From assembly GCF_037392515.1 (NCBI RefSeq), contig NC_090283.1, positions 40,160,706 to 40,224,705 of the forward strand: a stretch of 64,000 nt of DNA, written 5' to 3'. Source of the stretch: Haliotis asinina. Taxonomy: Eukaryota > Mollusca > Gastropoda > Lepetellida > Haliotidae. The first letter of the stretch is position 1. Each line of letters starts with the position of its first letter. The position numbers were made by a program, and so were the translations under genes. This document shows, piece after piece, positions 21,134 through 31,749 of this stretch. The notes beneath the pieces are model-generated. The model saw only the letters and a list, made by a program, of their open reading frames with translations. It made no database searches and was not told the origin of the DNA.

Positions 21134-23529
21134 ATGGATCGAGTTCGAGGAAGGAACAGATTGATTACAGGAGCTGTGTACATGGTTCTTGTCAATCTTT
21201 CTGTAATCGGCGTGGCTGTGTATCAGGCGTTCATAAGCCAGACGGATCAGCCACCCGCTGCTGCAGCCCAGGTGTTCAAACAGGATATTGATTCCGAGGT
21301 GTGTGGATCGAGTGTACTTTGTAGTCACCTTGAAGCATTAATACGTTTATTCAAACTTACATATATGTATTGGTAAATGGTAAAAGTGGGGATATACGTG
21401 TAACTAGAAGTAAGTTATTCCATCACTTCACTGATGTTGTTGAGTCGTTATCAACTAAGTGTTCGTAACGTTACGTTATTCGTAAGATTATGATCAAGTA
21501 TAGAAATACGACAGCATCCTAATGTTACGAACGCTTCGTGGATTGGGATCCTAACACTGTTTCAGGGCAGGAATGTAGTTCACGCTTGAACCAAGGATCA
21601 GATTTGCTTTTTTCTGATTAAAAATATATCCAGTGCCATTATTAAAGGGTAATGTGTCCATTGCATTGATAGGAATCAGTTCCATGTTATGAATATAACA
21701 GTAATAATACGTCAGTGACTGTTTAAATCCCTGTTGACTTAAGGCACCACAAAACGCGTTAGGCAACGCACGTCCCAATGATTGAGAAATCGAGAATATA
21801 CAGTGTTTCAAAAACACTCTCAATGTCTGTATCGTCGAAACTGTGACAGCATTGTGTCTTTATAGCATCACAATTGAGAAAGTTCGAATTCCCATGAACA
21901 GACATAGGCTATAAATGTCAGCAGTACTCTCCCCCTGACATCATGGTTTCTGATACGAAATGACGGTAGCGGAGAGGGATCAAGCGTTCATTCAAGCTGT
22001 TCACAGTCAACGACAACCCGCAGTTAACTTCTATGTGAGACAAAATGTAATTTGGAGACTGTGACAAAGGTTTCTAGCCATCTTGGATGGTTGGAATATG
22101 CGAGAAGGTCAGGTTCACCTAGAGTGACTGCTGCAGTGGTTAAAGGAACATGGTTAAAGCCGCTGTACCTAATGGATTCGCGACTGCCGCTGACTTTCAG
22201 AATATTACCATATTACTACATGACCCTTTAATAACGGCCCTGAGTATATGTTGCTTTCATTAAACTTAACCTTAATGATTAATCATCTTTCTGTTAGTAT
22301 TTTCATGACTTGAGATACTTATATCTGCAGTTAGCCGATGCTCTGAAGCTTGCAAGGACGTCATCCAACGACGGGAGTTCTGAAATTGAAGGTAATATAA
22401 ACATAATCAAAGCTGTCACTAAGAAAATTTCTCGTCCGACGCAAGTATCTTCTAGGTTTAAAATGAAATGCCAGACATTGGAAAATAACAAGTTGTATAT
22501 AATCTATTCCACAGATTGCAATGTTAATTTATTTTGTAGATGTACCGGATCGGACATTTCTGAACCTCTTGAAACCCATCGCTTCCCTTCATGGATTGCT
22601 TCCCTTTGACACGTCAGGTATGTATGTGATGTCTGTGTAGTAGGAAAAATCATAGACAACTGGTTTCTCATGTTTCAAAGTTAGTGATAATATGTAAAAT
22701 ATGATTAAAATATTCAAATTGTCACGTCTCACGTCATGTTGTTATGAACCATGAACTTCAGCAACCCGTCCTTGTCATCAGAAGCGGCTAACGGGATCAG
22801 GTGGTCGACACAAGTCACCGTACCCCATGTGCATATATTGATGCTCAAGATGTCGACCTCTGGATCGTATGGTCCATTATAAACAGACCGGGGTGATATG
22901 GATGGAATATCACTGAGTGTGGCGTTAAACAATGACTAATCAATCAATCCAGCATTTATATAAACATTTATCCATACAAAGTTGCATGTATGGTCAAAAA
23001 AGAAAAACAAAACACACACACAAAAAAAAACAACCAAACAAAAAAAAACCCAATGTCTTATAAATGTCCTATTCACTTTGGTATATAGTTCTATAAGCCC
23101 ATTAATATCAATTCAGGCATTCAAGAAGGAAAATCTACCGTTCGAACGTGGAAAACAAAAGATGGTCTGAAGAAGTCCGAGATTTTGAATGGGATGAAGT
23201 ATGCCAGGGGCCGCATCATAGTTCCTGAGAGTGGCACCTACCGGGTAACTGTTCATGCAATGATGCACTATGAAGGGTCACATGGTCATTGTGAACTCGT
23301 GTCACTTGACGTCATTCGACACGATGTAATCACACAGAAGGAAGACGTCATATTTCCTAACAAGGGTGAGACGTGTCCTGAAGCCAAGGAGGGGACTGCT
23401 GACCACCTTAGTCATGTTGATGGTCTTGTAGAATTAAATCTTGGAGATCAGATATATGTTACTGTATCAAATCTGTCGCTTCTAAACACATACAGAGACG
23501 ACCATTACTTTCAAGTTTATTTAATTTGA
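21134..23529 (+). CDS. TNF superfamily ligand, four exons, 238 residues
   Basis: Exons are 21134-21298, 22331-22391, 22540-22617 and 23117-23529, all with GT..AG borders and matching phases (0, 1, 1). The joined 717 nt end in TGA. Residues 1-10 are a basic cytoplasmic tail, and about 11-33 (ITGAVYMVLVNLSVIGVAVY...) a signal-anchor, so it is a type II membrane protein. A stalk follows. The TNF homology domain begins with KPIASLHG (usual KPxAHLxG), continues with YARGRIIVPESGTYRV (the first core strands) and ends LGDQIYVTVSNLSLL...HYFQVYLI, the conserved C-terminal strand. Such ligands trimerise at the cell surface or after shedding and bind TNF receptors. The exact subfamily cannot be told. 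The 147-bp duplication upstream may affect its control. Confidence 0.85.
22770..22925 (+). repeat. GGCGTAAAAC-tail repeat, diverged, in TNF intron 3
   Basis: The pieces GGCTAACGGGATCAGGTGGTCGAC, TTGATGCTCAAGATGTCGA and GGAATATCACTGAGTGTGGCGTTAAAC follow the repeat's order but are diverged, so this is an old insertion. Confidence 0.65.
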
Positions 23530-24090
23530 GACGGTGAGGAAGCAATGACTGGTAGTCTAATCGGCTATCGATACTTGCATTGGTTTCCACTGACATGTCA
23601 CATACAATTACTGGCAAACAAGGATAAGTTGGACCGGCGGAGAGAACGCGTTTATGAGAAATGAGCGTTGCACGGCAATGAGCACACCCATTTGGTTCGT
23701 GAAAGTTAGAGCAGAGGTAAGCTAATGCACCTGTCGTGCATGACGATGGAATTAATTCCGCACGTAGCAGCACGTGCTCCACAAGCTTGTCTCTTGGTGG
23801 ATACAGCAAGTCGGTACAACCTGGGACCCTTTCGCTCACAATGGCGAGCGCCAGTGGGCATCACTCAAACCTTCTATTGCGGGTCAGTTGTCAAGTCGGT
23901 GCTTCCTTGTTTGCCAGTAATATCAGTTTATATTGCGTTCATGGTATGGGATCTGAAAAGCAGTGATAGAATTCGTTTTAATCCATTCAACTATCTGAGC
24001 ATTAGTTTAAGTACTTTTTATTATAGAGTTTGTTACTATATCACACGTTAATTGCACCTAATTTTTTAATGTTTATTTTTGTACTGTTCT
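23530..24090. other. Downstream of TNF-like gene; 3' UTR or intergenic
   Basis: No coding sequence is supported on either strand. The first part is presumably the ligand's 3' UTR, but I did not find a close AATAAA signal. Confidence 0.4.
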
Positions 24091-24229
24091 GTTTATGGAG
24101 AGAGCTTCTCAAGTTAGACCACACTGATGGTCACAATTGTAAAACCATCCGTTTCCTGTGCAAAATGCTTCTATGAATGTTCAGATCCTTGTAAGGAAGT
24201 GCCCCAGTATGCGTAACCCATCTTGTGCG

Positions 24230-24440
24230 TGAATATCAGCTGCTAAGAAACATTAGGTCATCAACACAACATATGTCAAAGTCAGTTGTTGGCAGGACAG
24301 GTCCTTTCAATCCGGTGGTCCATCTTTGTGGAACAAGCTCTCTCTACGGTCAGAAGAGAAACTGAGTACTTCAGATCAGAAATAAAGAGTCTGTCTCATT
24401 TATTCTCGGCAGCCTACCACACCGAACGCTAGACAAATGT
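24230..24440 (+). pseudogene. LINE ORF2 C-terminus, short fragment
   Basis: In shifting frames the sequence gives TGPFNPVVHLCGTSSLYG and YFRSEIKSLSHLFSAAYHTER, which resemble the last 50 residues of RTE/CR1-like ORF2 proteins (SF...PxLWNxLP ... FKxxLKTxLFxxAY). A TGATTGATTGA tail follows at about 24447. Only the 3' end of an element is present. Confidence 0.45.
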
Positions 24441-25560
24441 ATATATTGAGTGATTGATTGACATTGTTATGTTGTTCCTTGAACTGCAACCAGTTTGACC
24501 AAACACATGTACATGTACAAGAACTGAATGTATTTACTTCTTTTCACACAGGCAAGTTATGCTTTAGAGATATTGCAGCACTCTTCAATATATGTGGATA
24601 TCGTGTTGTTAAAAGTTGTTTAAGTTTCAGTCTTGATGGAAACTTTTGATAATAACTGGGTTTTGTGTGCGCAGAATAGAATGGGCACACAATGAAAAAA
24701 TGAAGTACATTGTGTCATTATGCTCACATTTATCACGTATCAGTTATTAAATACTGTTATAACGTTGTTGTTGAACATTCAACTTTTTATTGTGTTATGA
24801 AGATTTATTTGCTTTGCTCCAGAAAAAAGTTTAGAAAAGGGGCAGGAAGTTGGCCTGCTTCTCATGAGTGTAAAAATGTATATTATTATATCAGGACATA
24901 AATTGTCAAAACGCCCAGGAAAACCGAGATAACAGTGCCGGAATGAAATTGCGCGGGCTTGTGTGAGATGGTAACTACAGGAAAATACTGACAGGCTAAC
25001 CGGAACAACGCCACGTCACGCCCTCACTGTGATCTGAGTTGTATGTATTTATACACACTGTGTCACTCATGATCTGTGACGTGTGGCTATTTATATCTTA
25101 GCGTGACACGGTCACGGTGACATACCTAGTCTCTACTGTTCATGTCACATGCGACTTTGTGATCAGAAAGCATGAAGTCTCGGTGTAACTCGGTTTCGAG
25201 GATCAGATAGGCGGCTACACAAAGTACTGAGTGGCCACGAACTCTTTTGTTGTGACTCTCTATTTTGGAACATCCCTTTGTTTAATGCCCGTGTAGATAC
25301 AGACCTGTTCCTTTTCTCAAAGCATAGCACCTAACCCTCTACAAATCCAGCGCGTCAGGGTGACGTATTAGTAAAACAAGTGTTTTCATAAGCCTGTTAG
25401 CCTAATTGCAGTATTTGTATGGGTGAGTACTGCTCTGCTATCGGGTTGGCATATTGCACGTATTTTTATCATCTTGATCGATATAAATGATATATTCGCA
25501 TTCATCACTATCTTGCTCATTCAAATGTACTTATTATTCATAATTTAAATCATCTCTAAG
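24441..25560. other. No gene seen
   Basis: AT-rich DNA without recognised coding sequence or repeats. Short open frames here have no protein-like composition. Confidence 0.4.
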
Positions 25561-25844
25561 CGACGAACCACATTTAACCGGTGAATTGCAACCAAATCAA
25601 CGTAAACACATAACTCGGGTCCGGTGTTGTAGCTTTAGAGTTACAGTTGAATGTGGACGTTATACAAACATCCCGTATAACGAATTTCTCTGCCTCTTTT
25701 GTCACGCTGCTGGCTTTGACTATATCGAAGACGAACACCGTGTTTTATTAACATGTCCAAAATATTCCCGACACAGACAGGATTGCTGACTCAACCACCA
25801 CCACAACAGGTGTAACTTTCATCCGATTGTTGTCATCCGACAAT
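25561..25844 (+). pseudogene. LINE ORF2 C-terminal zinc-binding region, left of DIRS insertion
   Basis: The frame at 25586-25789 reads KHITRVRCCSFRVTVECGRY, LCLFCHAAGFDYIEDEHRVL and LTCPKYSRHRQ, a clear C-x2-C...H...C module found at the C-terminus of marine-invertebrate LINE ORF2 proteins. A TGA follows. It is the same kind of C-terminus as in the LINE at 11.5-12.3 kb. The DIRS element interrupts the LINE at 25845, and the LINE resumes at 31913. Confidence 0.7.
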
Positions 25845-26028
25845 ATATAACATTTTTGATTAAATGTCATTTTTTATACTTACCTGGTAGAAAGCCAACA
25901 ATGCCCACGTGAGTGGCGCTTACTCAATTTCTCTCATAACACAGTCTACAAAAAGTAGAGATGCGAGGTCAACATACGGGCGGTAGGTCACCCAGGTCAC
26001 GAGATGACCTGGACACGTCATTCCCTTA
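25845..26028 (+). repeat. DIRS inverted terminal repeat, left (3' end of element)
   Basis: From 25885 to 26028 the sequence is almost identical to the complement of 31750-31890, including AATGCCCACGTGAGTGGCGC. It contains a perfect hairpin CCAGGTCA-CGAGA-TGACCTGG at about 25992-26012. The outermost 40 bp differ between the two ends, and both versions recur in the internal complementary region. Confidence 0.9.
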
Positions 26029-26085
26029 CCCAGCGAGGCAGACAACAAAACCCTCAGGAGGGGAGGCTGGGCGGGAACTCCCGAC

Positions 26086-26177
26086 TGTTGGCTTTCTACC
26101 AGGTAAGTATAAAAAATGACATTTAATCAAAAATGTTATATTTTTTACATACTTATCAGGTAAGAAAGCCAACAATG
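26086..26177 (+). repeat. DIRS internal complementary region
   Basis: Bases 26086-26141 are the exact complement of the left end (25845-25900). Bases 26141-26177 match the complement of the right end (31876-31912). The two are fused at TGTTATATTTTTTACATAC. This is the expected DIRS arrangement, thought to template circle completion. It contains two splice-donor-like sites, CAGGTAAGT and CAGGTAAGA. Confidence 0.85.
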
Positions 26178-26514
26178 TCCAGAATGGCACAGAGGCGGAA
26201 TGCTGAGAGCGTGGACGCGAGACCTCGCCCGTGCGTCTCTACGTAAAGAGGAACCAAGAAACCCCGAGGAGAGCGATCCACCGGCATCCGCCTCCGCACT
26301 AGAGGGCGGGTAGGACACCAACCGCTGTCCGGACATCTCCGATAAGGAGGAGGGATCGGCCGACAACCCCGGAAGGGAAACCCAACACGAGAAAAGACAA
26401 CTCAACACTGAAGGAGTGGAGAGAAGCAACAGAAAAGTTTATTTGAGGCAAAAAGGGTGTGTAGCTGAGGTCCCCAGCTTGGCACCATACGAGAGGCGGG
26501 GGAGTGTAGGCCGC

Positions 26515-27702
26515 CTAAAGAGGAGCAGCCCCGCGCCGAATTAAAGGGTAAGGACCCCCCGTTCTTTGCTGGGCAAAGACCTGGGGTCCTAGCCTTGAAA
26601 TGCCCGCCAGATCCTCGTTGGAGAGGGTTCGTAAATAGTGGTTGGCGAACACCAAGCCAGACTTCCAGAAGCAGCCCGCCATGATGTCCGCCACCGCAAT
26701 GTTGCGGTGATAAGCCATGGTGGCCGAGACGGCCCTGATCTCGTGTGGGTTGGTTCGAGTCGGAAGAGGTCTGTCCTGGCCTTTGTAGGCCTCTATGATG
26801 GCCAACCGAAGGTATACCCCAAGAGCTCTCCGATCAATCTCCCTTTTGCTCCTCTGGGAGTGAGGGAGGAAGAGCCTCCGCCGCCCCCGCCTAAGGGAGC
26901 GGGTACGGTCGGTATACACTCGGAGAGCCCTGACAGGGCAGAGAGAGAGTGCTCCCTTCTCCGTCGGGTCTACCAACGGCCCTAAGGAAGGGATGTGGAA
27001 GGTACGTCCCATTTCGTCTGCCTGTTGGTTCTTGCAAACGAAGTCGGGGGCGAGGCCCAAGGACGCAGATCCTCCATCCGTGGCCTCAAATCTCAGGAGA
27101 TCCGCCTGAAGAGCGTGAAGCTCCGATATTCGGGCCGCCGAGGCCATGGCCACTAGAAAGGTGGTCTTCACCGTGACGCGGAGGAGGGGAACCTCTTCCA
27201 GAGGCTCATAAAAATCTGACTTGAGGTGGTCAAGCACCACTGCCAGATCCCACTCAGGAGCCCTCGGCTTGCGCCGACCCTCCGCCTGTCGGAAAGACTT
27301 GATGAGCTCCCTCAGTACAGAAATGTCCAGTCCCGGCGACCTCTTCCTTATAACGGACATGATGGCCTCCAGATTGGTGTTAATGGAGGAGGCCTTGAGC
27401 CCTCGAACGTTGCGCAAGTGAACCAGATAATCAGCTATCTGGGGAAGAGTGGCAGAACCGGCCTCCACGCCGTTGTCTTCACAGAAGGAGGAAAAGGAAC
27501 CCCACTGGAAGTCGTAGAGCTTCTGCGTGGTTTTCCTCTGTGAGGAAGCCAAGGCCGAGGCTACTCGCTTGGAGTATCCACTGTTCCTGAGCCCCCTTTG
27601 AATACAAGCCGATCGAATACCTGAGGGTTTTCGTGAACACGGCCGCTTGGCTTGCTTATGAGAAGGTCCCTCCGGTGAGGGATCTGAACGGGATCCTGCA
27701 GA
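26515..27702 (-). CDS. DIRS tyrosine recombinase (integrase)
   Basis: The recognisable recombinase occupies the last ~356 residues of a 998-codon frame open from 29511 to the stop at 26515. An N-terminal SAM-like region (KLYDFQWGSFSSFCEDNGV...) is followed by the catalytic domain with Arg in ARISEL, HEIR (HxxR) and the nucleophile Tyr in FANHYLRTL; all three are present. The enzyme would recombine the circular DNA intermediate into chromosomes. The true start is uncertain, because the frame is open far upstream through the overlapping RT gene. There are no lesions in the domain, so it may be functional. Confidence 0.85.
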   Translation of the reverse strand, partial: SAGSRSDPSPEGPSHKQAKRPCSRKPSGIRSACIQRGLRNSGYSKRVASALASSQRKTTQKLYDFQWGSFSSFCEDNGVEAGSATLPQIADYLVHLRNVRGLKASSINTNLEAIMSVIRKRSPGLDISVLRELIKSFRQAEGRRKPRAPEWDLAVVLDHLKSDFYEPLEEVPLLRVTVKTTFLVAMASAARISELHALQADLLRFEATDGGSASLGLAPDFVCKNQQADEMGRTFHIPSLGPLVDPTEKGALSLCPVRALRVYTDRTRSLRRGRRRLFLPHSQRSKREIDRRALGVYLRLAIIEAYKGQDRPLPTRTNPHEIRAVSATMAYHRNIAVADIMAGCFWKSGLVFANHYLRTLSNEDLAGISRLGPQVFAQQRTGGPYPLIRRGAAPL

Positions 27703-29747
27703 CAGAGTCTGCGAAGGGGAACGAACCAGGGCCGGGCAGGCCACATGGGAGCCACCAGAAGCAGTCTGATGGACTTGGTGGTATGAAGCTTGGCCACTAC
27801 CTGTGCTAGAACCGCTGGGGGAGGGAAGGCATAAGCGTCCATCCCTTCCCACTCTAACGACAGTGCATCGACGGCCCAGGCCGCTGGGTCCGGCACGGGG
27901 GATACATAGAGCTGGCAGTTCAGCCTGGTGGTAAACAGATCCAACATGGGCCTGCCGAACTGGAGACAGAGGGACTGAAACGTCCGCGGGTTCAGTTGCC
28001 ACTCTGTCGAAGGAGGCGCGTCCGGCCGGGAGAGAACATCTGCCAGGACGTTCTTGGCTCCTGGAATGTGAACTGCACGGATGCTCAGGCAGAGCCTGTC
28101 TACCAGTTCGAACAGGCGGAGGGTCAGGTCTAGGAGAGGAGTGGCTCTGGTGGAGCCTTGACGGTTGATCGTCCAGGCTGCGACTGAGCTGTCCGTGTGG
28201 ACCAGTAAGGTCTGGTGCCTGAGGGGAACGGACCAATGGAGGATGGCAAGTCGTACGGCGTCCAACTCCAGCACATTGATGTGCCGGTCCTGCTGGGCTG
28301 CCGACCAGGTACCTGCCGTCTGGTCCGACCCCAAGTGAGCGCCCCATCCTTGGGTGGAGGCGTCCACGAAAAGGTGACTGGTCGGGAGAGGTGTCCTTAG
28401 GGGAACTCCTTTGAGGACGTTGTCGTCCACTTGCCACCAGGTGAGGAAGTGTCTGAGGTGAGGTGGGAGACTTATTGGGTGAAGACAGTGGGTCTCCCTG
28501 ACGAGCTCGTTGAGGAACACCTGAAGAGGTCGGAGCATCAGCCTCCCCCTTATGGTTAGGTCCTGGGCTGACGTCAGGAGGCCCAATATCCGCTGCCGCT
28601 GCCTGAGGGACAGGGGCTCTGATAGTGCCCGAGTCATCAGGGGCGCTAGCCTGGTCATCCGCTCCTTGGGTACAAAAGCCTTGAAGGCTACTGTATCCAG
28701 TATGGCACCTAGGTATTGGAGAGAGGTGGTTGGTACCAGGTCCGACTTCTCCAGGTTCACTAGCCACCCTAGGCGTCGAAGGAGGTGGATGACGAGGTCC
28801 CGTTGCGCCTCGAGAATGGAGGGCGAAGGGTTGTGAGCGAACCCATCGTCCAGGTACATAAGGAATTGGACCTGGAGTTCGTTGAGGAACTGGACGATGG
28901 GTTGGGTCACACGAGTGAACAGCCATGGGGCAGAGGAAATCCCGAACGGGAGGACATTCCACTGAAAGTGCCTGCCCCCCAGGACGAAACGGAGGTACCT
29001 GCAATCCGCCAAGTGAATGGGGATGTGCAGGTACGCATCCTGGAGGTCGAGGGACACCATGTAGTCCGAGGGCTCCAGTAACCGCATGACTGATGGAACA
29101 GTCAAGAGTCGAAAATATGGCGGCTGTTCGAGGTAGGAGGAGTTGAACTCCTTCAAGTCGTGAATCAGCCGCCATTTCCCTGAGTTGCATTTGGGCCTGA
29201 CAAAAACGGGGGAATAGAACCCGGGAGTCAGATCCTGGAGGGGGATTTCCTGAACTGCCCCCTTGGAGACTAGAGACTCCACCTGCTCTAAGGTGAGTTG
29301 GAACCTGACCGAGTCCATCGGACGTTCCACCGGAGAGCAGGTTAGAGGGGGCGGAGAGGAGATCGGGATGCGGAAGCCACGCTCCAGGATCTGACACACG
29401 AATGGGTCTAGTCCTAGCTGACGCCAGTTTGGGACAAAGAGGCTCAAGGGGCCGCCAACGGGTCCGTCGAATGGAGGAATGATAGGTGGCGGAAGGATTG
29501 GCTGGCACCAAGAGTCACTTCTTCTTGGACGTCCACTTGCCCTTGTTCCGCTTCCGCGGAGTGCCCTTGCTGGGGGTTTGGAATCCCTGGTTAGCCTGGC
29601 TGGGCTGGTTGGACTGGTTCGTGGGTCCTCGGCCACGACCTCCGAACCGAAAGTCCACCTTTTCTGTCCGCTTCCTAGGAGTGGATTGGTCTGCTGGAGG
29701 ACCTCCCTGACGCTTGCGGGGGGTGGAGCCTGCTGAGGGTCCGCCAC
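27561..29747 (-). CDS. DIRS reverse transcriptase/RNase H polyprotein, 728 residues
   Basis: The frame is uninterrupted. After a Pro-rich N-terminus come RT motifs: KWRLIHDLKEFN, SLDLQDAYLHIPI, LPFGISSAPWLFT and the catalytic box MYLDDGF. The RNase H part shows LFVDASTQGWGAH, INVLELDAV, LLVHTDSSVAAW and ADVLSRPD, so the acidic catalytic residues are visible. A C-terminal extension (LDLFTTRLNCQL...YVSPVPDP...YAFPPP) resembles the methyltransferase-like tail seen in many DIRS elements, which is an inference. Its start overlaps the gag 3' part and its end overlaps the recombinase frame. Its role is to copy the element's RNA into circular DNA. Confidence 0.9.
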   Translation of the reverse strand: MADPQQAPPPASVREVLQQTNPLLGSGQKRWTFGSEVVAEDPRTSPTSPARLTRDSKPPARALRGSGTRASGRPRRSDSWCQPILPPPIIPPFDGPVGGPLSLFVPNWRQLGLDPFVCQILERGFRIPISSPPPLTCSPVERPMDSVRFQLTLEQVESLVSKGAVQEIPLQDLTPGFYSPVFVRPKCNSGKWRLIHDLKEFNSSYLEQPPYFRLLTVPSVMRLLEPSDYMVSLDLQDAYLHIPIHLADCRYLRFVLGGRHFQWNVLPFGISSAPWLFTRVTQPIVQFLNELQVQFLMYLDDGFAHNPSPSILEAQRDLVIHLLRRLGWLVNLEKSDLVPTTSLQYLGAILDTVAFKAFVPKERMTRLAPLMTRALSEPLSLRQRQRILGLLTSAQDLTIRGRLMLRPLQVFLNELVRETHCLHPISLPPHLRHFLTWWQVDDNVLKGVPLRTPLPTSHLFVDASTQGWGAHLGSDQTAGTWSAAQQDRHINVLELDAVRLAILHWSVPLRHQTLLVHTDSSVAAWTINRQGSTRATPLLDLTLRLFELVDRLCLSIRAVHIPGAKNVLADVLSRPDAPPSTEWQLNPRTFQSLCLQFGRPMLDLFTTRLNCQLYVSPVPDPAAWAVDALSLEWEGMDAYAFPPPAVLAQVVAKLHTTKSIRLLLVAPMWPARPWFVPLRRLCLQDPVQIPHRRDLLISKPSGRVHENPQVFDRLVFKGGSGTVDTPSE

Positions 29748-30021
29748 CCGTCATGATCCGATTGGTTAGGTCCTGCTGCTGGATCTCATGGCGAGTGCGG
29801 AGAGCTTCTGGGATTTCCCCCGCGAACAAGGTGTCTGCCGACACTGAGGCGTGACGGAGGGAGTCCCTAATCTCCGGAGGGAGATTAGTGCGCCCCAGGA
29901 AGCCTTCCCGTCTGAGGTTGGTAATGGCAGCTGAAATCCTAGCAGCCGACAGGGTGACTTGTGCCACTCCGCCAGCTACCGCTCCAAATGCCCTATACAG
30001 AGGTTCCTCACCCTGTTCCAT
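29515..30021 (-). CDS. DIRS gag, 3' part (168 residues)
   Basis: The frame from the ATG at 30021 is the same frame as the upstream gag and is separated from it only by a TAG. It has an Ala-rich helical start and a basic Arg/Gly/Lys-rich end (TPRKRNKGKWTSKKK), suitable for RNA binding. It overlaps the RT start by about 230 bp. Confidence 0.7.
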   Translation of the reverse strand: MEQGEEPLYRAFGAVAGGVAQVTLSAARISAAITNLRREGFLGRTNLPPEIRDSLRHASVSADTLFAGEIPEALRTRHEIQQQDLTNRIMTGGGPSAGSTPRKRQGGPPADQSTPRKRTEKVDFRFGGRGRGPTNQSNQPSQANQGFQTPSKGTPRKRNKGKWTSKKK

Positions 30022-30027
30022 CCCTGC

Positions 30028-31278
30028 CTAATTGGCGAAAGTGGCCATAGCTTGGCAGGCGTGAGCAACATAGTTGCTCAGCCCCACAATGGATCTGGCC
30101 TGCTTGTCCAAATGGATAAGGTGATTGTCCGACACCTTGTGGGGTACCCCAGCAGAAGCAACACGAGAGATATCGGGATCCAAGGAGGGAGGATCTAAAG
30201 GAATGGGCGAGTTCGCCACTGGAAGCCTGATCCTCTGTTTGTCTGAGAGGAGGAGCTGAGGGGTAAGGCGACCTGGTCCGGCGGTGGCAACAGCCTCCTT
30301 CAGTTCCTTAGCGGCTGCTTCAAGGAAGCGGTGCGGAGGGAGGACTTTCCGAGGGGAGAGAACACAGTCTTCAGGGCAGAAAGACTCGCCTCTCGCCCTA
30401 GAAGCGGCAGAAGGTTGATCGTCCACCTCCGCCAACACCACACCGGTGTATTCCGCAATTGCCTCCAGTCTAGACGCAGAGTCAGAGACTGGAGGGTTAG
30501 GCTCTGGAAGGACAGGGTCGCTGTCATCCCCCACCTCCTCCGGGAGGATAGGAATAAGTGGAGGGTCTCTTGTGTTAATGAACTCCCTAGAGGGGGAGGA
30601 CCTGGGAGAAGGAGAGCGCCTCGGGGAGTGAACAGGCATCCGCCTCCGGAGGCGGAGCGGAGAGGAGGGTTCCGCGGAACGTGCCGATGTGGGCGGACCA
30701 AGGCGTTGATCAAGGATGGACTCCACTAACCCTTTAACGGAAAGGAGAAGCCTCTCTGAGCGAACCTGCTCCCTGTCACGAGACTTCTTCGCTTTTTTCT
30801 CCTTCCTTCTCTTCTTCTCCTTCCTCCCCTCCGGTGATACGGCTACGTCCTCCCTCAGGAGGGGCCGAGAGGGAGAGACGGAACGGGAGCGAGTAGCGCT
30901 CCCCTCTGGCATAGTCCTGATGGGGTCCGACTCCATTCCTGACTGAGAGTCGAACTCCTCCGCCTCCTCGTGAATAACTAACTCCTCTGATGTGGAGGGA
31001 GAAGGAGGGCGGATGGGAGAGCGAGGCACCGATCGTCTAGATGACGCCGAAGACACTGGCGAACCTGCGGAAGGTGCTGCCTTCTTCCGATGAGACTCCC
31101 TCTCGCTCTTCCTAAGTACTGCCAGGTACTGACGAAAGTCCCGCTCAGAGAGGGCCTCACACTCTGCACAAGTGTTATCCGCAGCGCAGGGACTCTTGCA
31201 AAGCCTACACAATGTGTGAGGATCCCACTTAGCCGACTTCCTAGTGCCGCACTGAGTGCAGAAGGAGGCGAATACCAT
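30028..31278 (-). CDS. DIRS gag, 5' part, ended by TAG
   Basis: I chose the ATG at 31278 (MVFASFCTQCGTRKSAKW) because the zinc ribbon starts there; the frame is open to 31410. Three CxxC pairs (CTQC, CRLC, CAEC) are followed by a long Ser/Arg/Pro-rich acidic region. The frame ends at TAG (30028-30030), immediately before the in-frame 3' part. The TAG may be a nonsense mutation or, less likely, a read-through site. Gag would package element RNA. Confidence 0.7.
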   Translation of the reverse strand: MVFASFCTQCGTRKSAKWDPHTLCRLCKSPCAADNTCAECEALSERDFRQYLAVLRKSERESHRKKAAPSAGSPVSSASSRRSVPRSPIRPPSPSTSEELVIHEEAEEFDSQSGMESDPIRTMPEGSATRSRSVSPSRPLLREDVAVSPEGRKEKKRRKEKKAKKSRDREQVRSERLLLSVKGLVESILDQRLGPPTSARSAEPSSPLRLRRRMPVHSPRRSPSPRSSPSREFINTRDPPLIPILPEEVGDDSDPVLPEPNPPVSDSASRLEAIAEYTGVVLAEVDDQPSAASRARGESFCPEDCVLSPRKVLPPHRFLEAAAKELKEAVATAGPGRLTPQLLLSDKQRIRLPVANSPIPLDPPSLDPDISRVASAGVPHKVSDNHLIHLDKQARSIVGLSNYVAHACQAMATFAN

Positions 31279-31749
31279 GGTGGAACGCACGACAGGGTAC
31301 GCTGCCGAGGGGTGACGGCAGAGTAAACTCCTATCCGAGGAGGATAGGCACGTCACAAGCGAATGGTCCGACCAGGCGGAAGGTTCGCCTGTCCTCCGCC
31401 TCTCCGTCAAGGCGGAAGGTCCGCCTATCCGCCAACCCGCCTATCCGCCAGCGAGTAACGCGGAAGCCCGACAAGGGTCCGAGTGCACGAGCCACACAAG
31501 CGTGAACCGAGACACAATCGGGACACCCGTGAAGCACGTGCAAGTGGGACGACGGCCGACGACCCACAAACTGCTGGCAAGAAAGAAAAAATCAGCTAGT
31601 CGCAGATAACGAAAAACACCTAAAAGCGACTAGAATGATGATAGTAGAGAGAGAGATATATATATAGAAAAATGCAATAAACAAAGCACACACTTAACTA
31701 GAATCCAGTAGAGCGGCCAAGCAACACGTCTTGACTCGCTCGTCTCTAG

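Noticed and set aside
23459-23839. - strand frame downstream of the TNF-like gene
   Set aside because: It overlaps the TNF exon antisense and has no recognisable domain or splice context.
30331-31326. + strand frames across the DIRS gag
   Set aside because: They are GC-rich shadows of the - strand gag gene and show no domain.
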